From the NCBI RefSeq assembly GCF_020283565.1, contig NC_060060.1:28334001-28398000 (forward strand): a DNA stretch of 64,000 nt, read 5' to 3'. Origin of the DNA: Trifolium pratense. Taxonomy: Eukaryota > Streptophyta > Magnoliopsida > Fabales > Fabaceae. The notes under the pieces were generated by a model, which was not told the DNA's origin, made no database searches, and saw nothing but the letters and a program-made list of their open reading frames with translations. The position numbers were made by a program, and so were the translations under genes. Shown here one piece after another: positions 23,001-35,769 of the stretch; within the stretch, counting starts at the first letter, position 1, and every line of letters starts with the position of its first letter.

Positions 23001-23459
23001 CAGGGACGGATCTGGCGGGGGGTAAACAGTGGCCAAGCCCCCCCCTCCCCACCATCTCTTACATACATAAGCATATATTATATATATTATATATTTGTAT
23101 TTCACTCCAACTCTAATACAATATATACTTAGTATTAGTATATTATAATTTATTTTTGTAAATATTGTTTAGTTAATAGGAGTATTACATGTAATATGTA
23201 TGAACCGGTATTAGAACTCTTGTACAATCATTTTTTTCATCTTAAAAGATGAAATTATAATCACTAGACTACTTAACAAAAAAAAAAAATACACTCTTAT
23301 CAACTGTTTGGTCCCTTAAGTAGGTGTGATCAAAGGTTCAATATCGGACTTATGCGTATGAAAAAAATCATTCGAGAGAAAACTCCATACTTATAACATG
23401 GTAAAATAGGTTAGATAGTTTTTGGCCCCCGGTGTGATATGTTTTTGGATCCGTCCGAG
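23001..23459. mobile_element. hAT-type non-autonomous element
   Basis: The left end CAGGGACGGATC and the right end GATCCGTCCGAG are 12-bp imperfect terminal inverted repeats. The flanks GCTCGGAC (22993-23000) and CCTCGGAC (23460-23467) match at seven of eight bases, the hAT duplication length. The 459-bp body has no transposase. Confidence 0.65.
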
Positions 23460-25487
23460 CCTCGGACATAAGCTATTAACGTGTAATGGAGGGGCCATTA
23501 CAAACATCGCCTTTAAATGTCTGATTTGATAACTGCTAAGAAGTGTTATGAGCTTCTGAGACATTACATATATGAGAGGATCTGAAGCAAGAAGTTTTTT
23601 AGGTAAAATGAAAGTGTATATCTCTATTGGATGTGAAAAGGCGTAAGAGTGCTAATTAGGAGTTGTTTGAGAGTAATGGAGGGGCCGTTACGAACATCAT
23701 CTTTCAATGTCTCATCTGGTAGCCATTAAGAAGTATTATGAGCCGCTAAAACATTGGATAAATTAAATATTATTTTTAAGCGTAAAAAACTTATAAAAAT
23801 TCAAAGATACACATAAACCAAGGACTGAAAATGCTAATTGAAAACATTTGAAGAACCATTGTTTAATAAATAAATAAATCAGGGGGACTAAAAAAATACT
23901 ATATTTATAGGAACTAAAAAATTATTTAACTCGTTATTTTTTAATAACTTCATTTATTTATTATAATTATTTTTTGACATTTTTTATATAGTTTTATTTA
24001 GTAATTTACCCCCTTTTTTTTTTAATCTAAATCAATTATCCACTCTATTTGTTTTAAATATACGTTTTACTTGTGTCAAAAAGACAAATATAGGTTTTAC
24101 TAAAAACTTAAATGTTGACTAAGTTATTTTACTTTCAATTCTCAATGACCGAATCATTGCGGCCGCTCCGTTCTCTTTTATCGTGCAAAAGTGCTTTAGT
24201 CGCCATCGTTTTGTTCCCTTAAAAAAATGTATTGCAACCACTCGTTCAACTTTTCAGGTTTCCCAATCCACTGTCTCTTCTCTACTACTTACAATTTATA
24301 TTACCTAATATATTCGATACACGTCTGAACATCATAAAATCAAAGCACTTAATGTTAACATTTACGATGCCTCCTATTTTTTTTTTAGGGTTTCTGGATA
24401 TCTATTTGTTAGATTCACATCACATCTTCAATATTCTTGATTCGTCTATTTTTTTAAATACTTATTTTTCTAATATATGATTTTATGAATTCCACGTTTG
24501 AAATTATTGCAATTCCTAATTTTATCCATACAATTACTCCTGCAAAAGGAATATTGAAGCATTATTGTCGGAGTTGTTCGTTTATGGTTTGTTCCTTATT
24601 TAAATGCATATACAAATTTTTTTGCTATTGCTATGCAAATGGTTCTTATGTTTGACTACAACTTTAGGTGCGCCCTTTGCCCGATTTGGGCGAGGGTTCT
24701 TATGGTATGTCCGTTAGGTTTTTTTGCTATTGCTATGCAAATGATTCTTATTGTCTATTTATTATTATACACCACTTTGCTTTCAATTTTTTAGGCTAAT
24801 ACTCAATAAGCACTAAATTCTTCTATATGCGATCATTCTAACACTAATACATCATATCCCATCAAAACTCCACAATTAAATTGTCTTTGTAATAGATTAA
24901 TAGCATGATGAACAATCTTATGAAAAGTCTTTATATTGAACCTACCCGTGCTCGTGAAAAAAAGGAGGAGATAGAGTGGTGCTACCTGTAACAGCCCCCG
25001 GGCCCCATCATAACTATCTCTTCTAACCGTCGTTCTGGTCATAAAATATGTTTTAAAGTAGTTGTTCGACCATTCAATGTATTTTTTGTCAATCAAACTA
25101 GTCAATAAAAAAATTCTAATAAAATAGATACTAAAAATATATTTCCAATTTTAACACATTTAGAAATCAATATGACCTTCAACAAATATGAAGGGAAGTG
25201 CAAAAATGACATAGTATGGTGAGAATAACAAAAAATGGCTAAATAGGATGAAATAAATGGGCTTGAAGGTGACAGATATTGTCGGTGGGGTCCACCTGTT
25301 GAACAAGGATTCTGATGTGTTTGCTGAGTGTGTGTTTCTTTGATTCATTCATTCATTCGTTGTTTTTTTGTTTCTGTTGTGTTGGGTTTGGGCGAAACCT
25401 CTGTACACTGTAACCCTTTCATCCCCTCTCTTTCGATTTGGGGGTTATTGCATTTCAATTCGGCAACCCTCTTTTTCGATTTCTGCA

Positions 25488-25629
25488 ATGTCAAATTCAG
25501 ATTCTCCTGTAGAAGATGACCCATCTCTTCAAGAAGAAGAGGATGATGATGACGAAGAAGAAGAAGAAATTGAACAAGTAGAAGAAGAAGAAGAAGAGGA
25601 TCAAGAAGAGGAAGAGCAAGTTGAAGAAG

Positions 25630-25660
<31 letters not shown>

Positions 25661-28600
25661 TGAAGAGGAAGAGGAAGAGGAAGAAGAAGTTGAAGAGGAG
25701 GAGGAGGAAGTAGAAACGGTGGAGGTTGAAGAGGAGGAGGAGGAAGATGAGGAAGAAGAAGCAATAGAGATGGAAGAGGATGAAGAACAAGAAACAGTAG
25801 TAGAGGACAAAGATGAAGTTCTAGATTCCATGCCTGTTCAACATAGAAAAGGTTTTTATGTTCATTCCTTTATGTTTTGATTATTGATTTAATTCATTAC
25901 TTGCACATTTATTTTCTGTTTTAATTCATTTATTATGCCTGTTATTATTGATTAAATCCAGTACCTGCACATTTGATTTCCTTAATAAGTTTGGTAATCC
26001 GGTTTTGACACTGTATTGTGTCGAGTCGTTACAATTACAACTGAAACCGCTGCACCGGGGTTTCCCTTCAAACACCTTTACTAGTTAATTAGTTAATGGC
26101 ATTGAATTTTGACAGGTAGTAGTATTGTGGAATGACTAGGTATGCCTTATAGAATAGGACATAGCCATGTTGAATATATCCTGGTTTTGTCTTAGGATCA
26201 GCTTGTTGTGTTTCTCCTAATTGAACCGATATCAGGTCTTGCTATACTTTGTCCTTGACCTTGGCAAAATCAAATATGTAGTGGCTTGAAGAAAGGCGAT
26301 ACAATCTTTTGCAGTTTATATAGAAGGAACTGGAGCTGAAGAAGAACCTCAGAGGTTATCAATGGCAAACTTCTGTAGCGTTCCACTCCATAGATGCATC
26401 TGACGTCCAACTTGAATCCATCTGCAAAGGAGGTGAACAACTCTGCATTGAGGCTGAACCACATAGTTATAGTTCTCAGAACAAATGAAGTTATAGACAA
26501 GATAACATTGAACCTGATAGGTCAATGTGGTGAAAGAACCTGATTCCGCTGAGCTGGAACCGGCTCATCAAAATTGCTTAGCTTTATTCAGTTGAATCCA
26601 GCTCCAATGAGTGAAGCCCAATTCTTCAATCAATTCTAAATTCATCATGTTCTTTTTACATGTTTAGCTGTGAACCTATCTTGTGTTTTACTGCTCTATG
26701 AAATTTTCATCATTTTTGAATTGTGATGTCGGTCTGGTCTGAATTTTTAAATTTTACCATTGCAGAAACAGTAGAGGTGGAAGAAGAAGAGGAGGAGGAG
26801 GAGGAGGAGGAGGAGGAGGAGGAGGAAGAGGAGCAGGAAGAGGAGGAGGAGGAGGAAGAAGAAGAAGAACTACAACAACAAGAAGAAGAAGAAGGAAAAG
26901 AAAAAGAAGAGGCAATAGTGATGGAAGAGGAGGAAGAACAAGAAACAGTAGTTGAGGAGAAAGATAAAGACAAAGATGAGGTTCCAGATTCTCTTCCCAA
27001 TGCGGATAAACACAGCAAAGGTTTTTATATTCATTCCTTTATGTTTTTATTCTTGATTTAATCCATTACTTGCACATTTGTATTTTCTATTAATTCATTT
27101 ATTATGCTTTTAATTATTGACTTGATCCAGTACTTGCACATTTGTTTTCCTTAATAAACCCTGTAACCTGGTTTTGACACTGTATTGTGGGTCATAACAG
27201 CTGCAACCGTTGCACCGAGGTTTCCCTTCAAGAACCTTTATTAGTTAATTAGTTAGTGGTATTGAATATTGATAGATAGTATGAGGGAGTAATTTTACGG
27301 AATGAGTAGGCATCCCTTATAGAATAGGAAATGGCACTGTTGAGTATATCCTGGGTTTGCCTTAGGATCAACTTGTGTTGTTTCTCTTAATTGAACCAAT
27401 GCCAGATCTTGCTATACTTTGTCCATACTTTGTCCTTGCATTGGCAAAATCAATTCTCTAGTGTCTCGAAGAAAGGTGATACAGTTCTTTTGCAGTTCAT
27501 ATAGAAGGGACTGGAGCTGAAGAAGAACCTCAGAGGCTGGCAATACTAAACTTCTGTAGCGACTGACTCCATAGATGCATCTAACACCCAACTTGAATCC
27601 ATCTGCAAAGGAGGTTGAAAACACGGCATTGAGGCTCAACAACATAGTTTTCGTAACAAACTAAGTCATAGACAATAAAACATGAATAAATTCATTTTTG
27701 CAAGTTTCAATGAACTTGATAGGTCAATGTGGTGAAAGAACCCAATTATGATGACCTGAAACCAGCTCATCAGAATTGCCTAGCTTTATTCAGTTGAATC
27801 CAGCTCCTTATGAGTGAAGCCCAATCCTTCAATCTTTAGTAATTTTAAATGTTGTGAATGTCAATTTGTCTATTAGTTCTAAACTCATCATGCTCTTTTT
27901 ACATGTTTAGCTGTGAACCTATCTTGTGATTTATGAATTTTTTTCATCATTTTTGAATTGTGATGTTGGTCTGGGCTGAAGTTTTAAATTTTACTGCTGT
28001 AGAAATAGTAAAGGTGGAAGAAGAGGAAAAAGAAGCAATAAAGACGGAGGAGGAGGAAGAACAAGAAACAGCAATTGAGGAGGAAGAACCAGAAACAGCA
28101 GTTGAGGAGAAAGACAAAGACAAAGACGAGGTTCCAGATTCTCTTCCCGATGCGGATAAACATAGCAAAGGTTTTTCTATTAATAAGTTATTGGTTATGC
28201 TTTTATTCTTGATTTAGTCCACTACTTGGACATTTGTTTTCTTTGATAAATAAATCTTGTAACCTGGTTTTGACACTATTTTGCAAGTCGTAACAGCTGC
28301 AACGGTTGCACCATGATTTCCCTTCAAGCACCTTCATTAGTTAATGGCATTTTTTTGACCAAAGTATTAGTTAATGGTATTGAATATTGATAGGTATTGT
28401 ATTGAATATATCCTGGTTTTGCCTTAGGATCAGTGTGTGTAGTTTCTCCTAATTGAACCAACTGTGGTTCTTGCTATAATTCATCCTTGAACTAAGGGAA
28501 AATCAACCCTGTAGGGGCTCAAAGAAAGATGATACAATTCTTTGCAGCTCATATAAAAGGGAGGGATTGAACCCAAAGAACCTCAGACAGAGGCTGCCAA

Positions 28601-31600
28601 TACCAAACTTCTGTAGCATCCGATTCCACAGATGCATCTAACATCCAATCTGAACCTATCTGCAAAGGAGGTGAACAATGCTGCATTGAGGCTCAACCAC
28701 ATAGTTCTCATAATAAACGAAGCCATACACTAGAAAACATGTATAAACTCATCATTGCAAGTTTGCAATGGACCTGTTAGGTCAATGTTGTGAAAGATCC
28801 CACCTCTCATGTGCTGAAACCTAGCTTTATTTAGTTGAATCCAGCTCCAATGTGTGGAACTCAATCCTTCAATCTTTTGTAATTTTGAATGTTGTGATTG
28901 TCAATTTGTACATCAGTTCTAAACTCGTCATGCTATTTTACATGTTTAGTTGTGAACCTATCTTGTGCTTCATGAATTTTCCCATCATTTTTGAATTGTG
29001 ATGTTGGTCTGGTCTGAATTTTAAATTTTTATAATTGTGGTTTGCTTTATTACTAAGTTCGAATTTTGAATATTTGCTGCCACATCATAAACTGTGTTTA
29101 CATACTGTGATGTGTATTTTAAATATCACTTTTTGTATCAAGTAAACTTGTAAATTCAAAAGTTTACGAGTCAGGTCTTGTGGGAGATAATACACTTCCA
29201 TCTACTGTCTCTTTGAATTGATTTTTTTTTTAAATGTTAGATTATTAGTTTTTCTACTGAGGATGTGGATTGAATCCTTGACCTTCTTATCACTCTACTC
29301 CTCTTTTTTTTTTTATAAGCATTATCACTCCACTCCTTAACTCTTCCACCCAAACCACCAAGTCATCCTTATATTCCCCTATATGAAATGCTTTATAGAA
29401 GAGGATTTGTTCCCTTCATAATTTAGCTCTTATTTTCTATTGTAGATTCAAGCCAGCATATGGAGCTTGATGAGAAAGAGGACAATTTGGGGTCAGTTTC
29501 TTCTGTGCCCGAGAACCCTGAAGTAATACGGCCAGAACATGATATGGACGGGAATGATGCCATGCTTAAAGCATCTGTTCCGTCACATGAGGAATTGACA
29601 TTGAAAAAGGAGGAGTTCCCCTTGAAACAAGAAGTTTCGAGTCCTCCAAAACCAAGTGAAAACTTGATTCCTGCTGAAGATGGGAAAAATCAAGGCTTAA
29701 ACGTTGATGTTGAAAATTCCGGACATCTTCAGAGGAAAATCTTTGGAGGATGCAGTGAACCAGATTGCAATACCAAAGTTTCTTTATCTGATGTTAAGGA
29801 CATGGATTCTAGGGCCACCAAGTCATCTAGTGATATGGAAAAAGATGCGGTTACTGGAATCACGCCGAGGGGTAATTTTGTTGAAGATGCTGATGGCGGT
29901 CAGAACTCTCGGGAGAAAATTATGCAGTCAGAGACGGAGCCACGGGTTGATGTAAAACAAAAGCAGTCAAGGTCTGGTCACGGTAGTTCAGAATGTTCTT
30001 TTAAGTTTAATTACAATATGACCAAATTTAGTTTTCACTGCATGCCTTCTCTTTCAGAAGTAGCTTCTTTTACTTTAAAACCATGTTTAAATTAGTCCAC
30101 ACATAGTCTCTAACCAATATGTTTTGCTGATCAACTCTTCCTGGTAGTAGGATTAGAAGTCTGTCCCCCAGTGCTGCGATTAAAGATGGAAACAAAAGGC
30201 CTGCAATTACATGTGCTTTTTTCGCTCAAGGTTGGTGCATCAGAGGCAGTTCATGTAGCTTTCTTCATATAAAGGATAGTGTGAATAATACCGACCAGGG
30301 GGTTGAAGGAGATCTAGTTACTGCACATCAGAAGAGAGAATTGAAATTGGAAAAAGGTATAACAAATAACTTGTTTGGCCAACCTCTTCAGGTATCCCCT
30401 CTATGCATGTTTCTAATAAAAGTATTGCCCTGTAACAGGTGTTAAGGAAAATGTTGATAGGTCAAGAACGGTTAGTACTCCAGTTCCATTTACTGCTTTA
30501 CAATTACATATAAGCATAGCTTTGCATTCTTCTGATTTTTCTTGCAAATGAGCTGCAGAATGAGGGAGAAGCAAGTCCAAGTTGGCATTCATCTCGTGAA
30601 AAGGAGAAGTTTCCAATGAGGGACAGCTTGTTTCCAGAGAATAGATCTGCATTTAATACATCAAACAATTATTTCGGCTCAAATCTTTCCTCATTTTCAT
30701 CCCGTGAAGAGGGAATGACTGCTATTCGAAACCATCATATGTACAGAGGATATACATCCAGAGAAGATTTTAGTTCATCTTTAGGTGCAAGTGCTTTGGA
30801 CTCTCAAAAGCTTTTGAACAGTGAGAAGGAATATCACACTCATAAGTCCTCTTTCTCTTCAGATTGGGAAGATTTGCATCGAGTTGGTTCATCTAGGGTT
30901 CCACCACATGCTAATGGATATAAACTAAAAACTGGCTCTCATGATTGGGAACCTTCTGTTCCATTTCGACCATCCTTTTTTATCACTTCTATGAATGTAT
31001 CATCCCCCGGAGATCTTTATGACCCTCTACGTGATAGCGTTGAGATACCTAATATTGGAGACGGGTCTTTGAAAGCTTTTCTAATTCGAGGGTCATCTAT
31101 CCAGGCTTCATCACAGGTACGGACATATGATGATTCTGCTGCAGGTGGGAAACACATGTCTGATCTTAATGATGAGAAAAGTTCTGTATCTTCACATAAT
31201 AAAATTTATGAAAATGAGCCAAACAGAAGTTCTGTTCCTCGTGGGAACGATTCTCTTGCAACCAAAACAGAGATAACATCAGGAACTTGTGCAAACTACC
31301 ATAATGGTAACATAGGTGTGGGACGACATGCCTTTGGTGCTGAAGATAGGACGGAAACAGTGAAAAAACGGACTGAGCCTGATGCCATGCATCATGGTGA
31401 TGGATCAGAGCACAGAAAGAAGAAAGTAGCAAAGGATAATAAAATTCATGAAATGGAGGTTGACTTTCCGACGGATAGCAGTGTGCACAAAGAAACAAAG
31501 GCGCTGAAATTTTTTCGGCCAACCCTTGTTGATCTAGTGAAAGAGTTGCTAAAACCATTTTGGCACGAGGGTCGTGTCAGCAAGGATGCACATGTACTGA

Positions 31601-31854
31601 TAGTTAAAAAATCAGTTGACAAGGTTATTAGCACTTTAGAGCCACACCAAATTCCGACCACTGAAGATACTGCTAAGCAATATGTTTCTTCATGTCGGCA
31701 GAAAATTGCGAAGTTAGTCCAGGTAAGTGTCCTTTTTTGTGCAGTGGTTGTGATTAAGAGTACACAGACTTTGTTGTTTGAATGTGGCTTGTCCTCCATT
31801 TGACAGAATATATTTTATTTGCAGGGATATGTCAATAAATATAGCAAACCTTGA
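25488..31854 (+). CDS. FES1: FRIGIDA-ESSENTIAL 1-like CCCH zinc-finger protein
   Basis: Eight exons: 25488-25851, 26766-27020, 28003-28170, 29446-29971, 30151-30356, 30439-30470, 30559-31722, 31825-31854; 914 aa with consistent phases and GT-AG introns. Exons 1-3 encode an extreme Glu-rich acidic region. A single CX7CX5CX3H zinc finger lies at C459/C467/C473/H477 (AFFAQGWCIRGSSCSFLH). The C-terminus (KFFRPTLVDLVKELLKPFW to VNKYSKP) looks like the conserved tail of FES1-type plant proteins. Arabidopsis FES1 works with FRIGIDA in the nucleus to keep FLC active; legumes lack a simple FLC system, so the role here may differ. Assignment to FES1 rather than another plant C3H protein is from memory of the finger and tail. 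Odd: exons 1-3 and their introns are tandem copies. Confidence 0.78.
25770..29035. repeat. Tandem triplication of exon end plus intron in FES1
   Basis: Three units of about 1.0-1.15 kb (about 25770-26765, 26930-28002, 28080-29035). Each starts in the acidic exon (GAAACAGTAGTTGAGGA), passes the same donor (AAAGGTTTTT), shares intron landmarks (CATTACTTGCACATTTG; GGTTTTGACACT; TTTCCCTTCAA) and ends TTTTTGAATTGTGATGTTGG. The first two end in a working acceptor (CATTGCAG, CTGCTGTAG). In the third the matching place reads ATAATTGTGG, without AG, so no exon follows. Confidence 0.85.
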
Positions 31855-32119
31855 TATGCTAGCCCAAACACCTTTTTTGTACAGTTTCTGATAAGTTTGG
31901 CTGATTCCAATTCATGACAACTTCGGTCAGAGACTATCTGTTTCAAAGTCAAGGTTGATTTGGAATATTTTGAATTCTCTTTCAAGATGTTTGCTTCATT
32001 TTTTTCCCCGCACTTTCTCTTGCTTGTTCCATTCTAAAGTAAACTGGCTTGAATTGCATGGTTTATAAGGATATCTTATTTATTTTAATTTGCATAATTA
32101 TGGTACTTATTTAGATATA

Positions 32120-32148
32120 CTAGAAAATACCCGTGCATTCGCACGGGT
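32120..32148 (-). mobile_element. Helitron-type 3' terminus
   Basis: On the minus strand a perfect hairpin ACCCGTGC-GAAT-GCACGGGT is followed by ATTTT, then CTAG, then a host T. Helitrons end in a hairpin plus CTRR inserted 5' of T. The other end was not located. Confidence 0.4.
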
Positions 32149-33547
32149 CCGTGGATTTGTTTTTGTAAATATATTGGTGTACTGTGCTGTAGAGTTTAAC
32201 AAATTGTGACATAGCTAGAGCTAGGGTTTTAAAAGTTGCAATATGTTGGAAAGGTTTCAAGGTCCCAATTGTCAATCTTAGCATTTATATTTTTCCCTGT
32301 TTCATATGTGTTTCTTGTTATCCCTATTGTTGCCGGAGAAAATTTTGTCAAGTAGCGGCAAGTGTAGTTTGGAAGTGTAGTTTTAAACTCAATAGTATTT
32401 ATCATCTGAAAATATGAAGTGTAGTTTTGTTCTCGTATCAATTTATAAGGAAAAACTCAACTTTATGCACAAAGGTACTTGTTTCATTGTGCTTATTCGC
32501 AAATACTAATTTGTTTCATCATTTACACACAAGCTCATGTAGATGCTATTTTTCTCTTAAAACATAGTTTGGTAATTTTTTTATTTGGTTTATGACATTG
32601 GCATGTATAGTCTTGCTAGTTTGTGTGATGCATTATGTTCTAAATATTGTCTCCAATTTGTGAATTTCTAAAAGAAGTTTCATTTTGTCCCCATATAATA
32701 CGATCTTGCTGTTCATATTTGAAACTACATATCACATCACATCACAGTTAAGACACACAGAAAAATCATTTTCAGCTATTAGATGATTTTTAGAATTTAT
32801 CCTGATACAAATTTGAGCGGGAAAAAGTGATAAACAGGAATTCCAATGAAATGGATGTCTTTGATTATTAATCAAGGTACAATTTAACCATACACATTTT
32901 GGATCTTTTACTTTACCATTTTTTTTCCACATTTGGCCATCCCATAGTATCTCTTTAAATTAATTTAGGGTGTATTTAAATGATCAGTTCCACATGACAT
33001 TCTTGGAATTTGATCATCTCATGTTATTTTGTAGGAAATGGCTTGATTCCATTAGATCAAAACATGATAAGGTAAATAATAATCAAAATTTTTCCATTCT
33101 GTTAATTTTTCGTGTATCTTTAATTCTTTTATGTATTCGTGATTATAATTGTTGAAGTTAGAGTTTTATTGGAAAGGAAGAAAAAAGACTTTGAGTTTTG
33201 AATATAGTTTTGATGTGATTAGTTATACTAACAGAAGACGCCAAACCATAATTAAATAGCGAAATAGATTATGATAGTAAATAAGAAATATGGAAACTGA
33301 TCTTAATATGAAAACAATCCCATGAGAAGGAGAACAGAGGTTCAAGGTTTGCAAGAAGAAAGTTCTTATGGCTTCATGGAGAAGGAGAAGAACAGTGTTC
33401 TTCTGGGTTCGCGCAGAAGGAGACATACAGAGGAAAGCACACAAACTAGTGAGAACTGTACACGGAAGAAAGAGAAACAGAGTAAGAAGAAGAAATATGA
33501 GGAGTTGAGGACCTGTCGTTTGCTCGAGAAGAAGATATAAGTCACTT

Positions 33548-33549
<2 letters not shown>

Positions 33550-33619
<70 letters not shown>
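33550..33619. repeat. (TA)n microsatellite
   Basis: An uninterrupted AT/TA dinucleotide run of about 70 bases. Confidence 0.95.
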
Positions 33620-33623
<4 letters not shown>

Positions 33624-35160
33624 CAATGTACCTTAAAAAAGGAACAATGGTTAAAATAAAGGATAATTCAGGGGTTTCGTTTGCAAACCCTTATAGCAGA
33701 TGTGAAACGCGCAAACTAGGCACAATTTCTTTGCCATCTTGTCATGATTTATGGCTGTGACCGCCATACCTCTTTAATGTGCACAGCTGACCAAACGCTT
33801 TGCACCGGCCGCCGCCACACTGCTTTTCCGCGATCACCCGCTATAGCGGCATGATTGAAAATATAGTTGCCATTGGCAAGAAGAGTGAAGTTTCAAACTT
33901 TGGGGAACTCGTTAAAGAAAATAGTCAGACAGACCGCAAAGATGATAAGGATCTGATGCCATGTTGGAGTTAAATATGATTGATGATGATGATGATGATG
34001 TGATGTAAACAAAGCACTAAGCCTTATTTATACTTATACAAGACTCTGAATCCTAATTAAACAGGGAAACAAATAACCAAAAAGGATAGGATGAATTTGT
34101 AGAGAAGTTCTTTGCACAAAGAGAAAACTTGGGAGAGAAAAGAGGCATGACTTAGTGTGGGACTGTCGTTCTTTGAATAAAGAAAGAAGAGAAAGGATAA
34201 AATCTTTGAATCATGAATATAGTTAAATATGATAGTTGATCACGATTTGATGCGAACAAAGCACTGAGCCTTATTTACAAGACTCCAAATCTAAGCTTGT
34301 CTAAGATAATATCAAGATGTTATATAATATTTTCATATATGCTTAACAATAATAACTTGTAAAATGAATAAAAATAAAATTTATATGTATTTAATGATTA
34401 GAGAGAAGAGAGAACTTAATGAATTTGAGAAACTGAATGTATCTAATGATTACTGATAAGTTCTGTTAGTGTGAGTCTATATATAGTAAGTTAAAGACTA
34501 ACTATTAGAGGTAGTTAGCCTAGGCTACAGCACTCCTAGAGTCGAAAAGAGAACCCAGGTTCAGACAACAGTTTTTCAATTCAAATAATGTAAATCAGTA
34601 GCTTGAGCTAAGATTGCATATTAAGCTTCAATGCTAGAACTTGCCACAGCTGTCTGTTTCTGTGATCACCTGGATTCCAGGAAATCAGATTGGGCTGATA
34701 ATTAATTGCAGCCCCTGTAGCGGACTTGTGGGTCAGCAGCACAGTCCTTGAACCCAACGTGCGTCGTGAACTAGAGTGCTTCTCAGTCGTTCAAACCGGG
34801 TTGTTTGGGAGCCATATAATCACAGAAAAATAGTATATAAAAAAGTATTATCACAGAAAAATAGTATTATCACAGAAAAATAGTCAATAGCAAGCCATAT
34901 AATCAGCAAGTTTATATAAAAAAGAACGTTTATAGCTTCGACTAAACCAAATAATATAGAAATGATAGAAAATATCCATAGCATAGAGGTTTATTATTTT
35001 GATCAGTTGATGCTAATATAACCTAATACTGCAGTAACTGACGCTGAAATGAAGCATGTCACTCGTACGCACACTTTTCACTTATAACTATAAAAAGGCA
35101 GATTCCTGATGACATTTTCTTGTCTTGCAAGAAATAATTGCATAAAGGATTAGTCTTGCA

Positions 35161-35769
35161 TCAGTATATTTTGATGTTTTCTCTTTGAACAGTTTGTGCT
35201 TTAACAGCACCAGGCTTAACAGTTCGGCATTCTCGACATGGTGATAGAAAATTCTTTATTTTCTTGAAAAATCCTGTCTTCATCACACTGTTTTGCTTGT
35301 TAGTATGTTTGCTTGCTTTGCCAAGTTCATGATATTTCATATTGCTGCCTGTTTTCCCACTTGACATTTCACTACCAATATGAGTTGCTAGTAATGATCT
35401 CGAGGAACTGGTCGGATTTATGATCAAATTCTGAGTTGTTTGAAATGCAAATGCTTGTGGTTGAAGTTGACCATTGGAAATAAGCTGATCAGCAGGTGTG
35501 GTCTTGATTGGATTGACAGCCGAATTCAAGTTTGCTTTCGTGTTAGTAAACTCGAATTCTAGTTCATTTTTGCTTACTTGGAAGTGTTTAGTTTGGTTAG
35601 GTGGAGAAGGGAGTTTTGTTTGTTGGTCTTGAATAGAAACATAGCCACTAAAAGAAAGTGAGTCCATTGAAATGCTATCAGACACAAGTTTTGAGGGAAG
35701 CTTGTTTCCTTTTCGGGTATCCATTGATTCATGATCCAAAATGGTTATGCTGGTTGAAAACTTATACAT
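35161..35769 (-). CDS. Uncharacterised plant protein with CRECRTVKPGAVKAQ-type C-terminus
   Basis: 202 aa, single exon, starting at the only upstream ATG of the frame (35769). A TATA-like TATAAA on the minus strand at about 35840-35845 lies roughly 70 bases before it, which supports a real short-leader gene. The protein is Ser/Thr/Asn-rich and mostly disordered in appearance. Notable are an early DSISMDSLSFSGYVSIQDQQ block and a basic C-terminus FFKKIKNFLSPCRECRTVKP followed by GAVKAQTV. No enzyme motif, signal peptide or membrane span was seen. I recall small angiosperm proteins with a similar Cys-Arg-x-Cys tail but cannot name the family. It could be a kinase-regulator-like or simply lineage-specific protein. 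Confidence 0.6.
   Translation of the reverse strand: MYKFSTSITILDHESMDTRKGNKLPSKLVSDSISMDSLSFSGYVSIQDQQTKLPSPPNQTKHFQVSKNELEFEFTNTKANLNSAVNPIKTTPADQLISNGQLQPQAFAFQTTQNLIINPTSSSRSLLATHIGSEMSSGKTGSNMKYHELGKASKHTNKQNSVMKTGFFKKIKNFLSPCRECRTVKPGAVKAQTVQRENIKIY

Larger units (their letters stand above)
18870..25487. other. Intergenic stretch between RLP4 and FES1 (divergent promoters)
   Basis: The first few hundred bases are the RLP4 5' leader and promoter (TTC and GAGA tracts, 18905-18975). Beyond them are repeats: a SINE (19702-19827), copies of the TTAAACTAACTTATAAGT family (about 20540-20660), a CTCCCTCC-type MITE start near 21042, a SINE-like copy at about 21790-21900, an hAT-type MITE (23001-23459), and a twice-copied GGAGGGGCC(A/G)TTAC block (about 23490-23570 and 23680-23755). 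Nothing gene-like was seen. Confidence 0.5.
31855..35160. other. Intergenic stretch with Copia-like and Helitron-like remnants
   Basis: After the FES1 3' flank there is a Helitron-type 3' end (32120-32148), a long TA run (33550-33619) and, at about 33950-34570, LTR-like DNA. That DNA has GATCTGATGCCA directly before TGTTGGAG, which on the minus strand is an LTR end CTCCAACA followed by TGGCATCAGATC, a decayed initiator-Met primer site. A block GTTAAATATGAT..AACAAAGCACT(A/G)AGCCTTATTTA occurs twice (about 33972 and 34222). No intact ORF was found. Confidence 0.45.

Noticed and set aside
25345..25831. Leu-, Phe- and Ser-rich minus-strand frames, and similar ones at 26710-27018
   Set aside because: They are antisense readings of the GAA/GAG tracts coding the Glu-rich FES1 exons.
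33322..33540. Basic Arg/Lys/Glu-rich 72-codon frame on +
   Set aside because: Purine-rich low-complexity DNA next to a TA microsatellite, without family resemblance.
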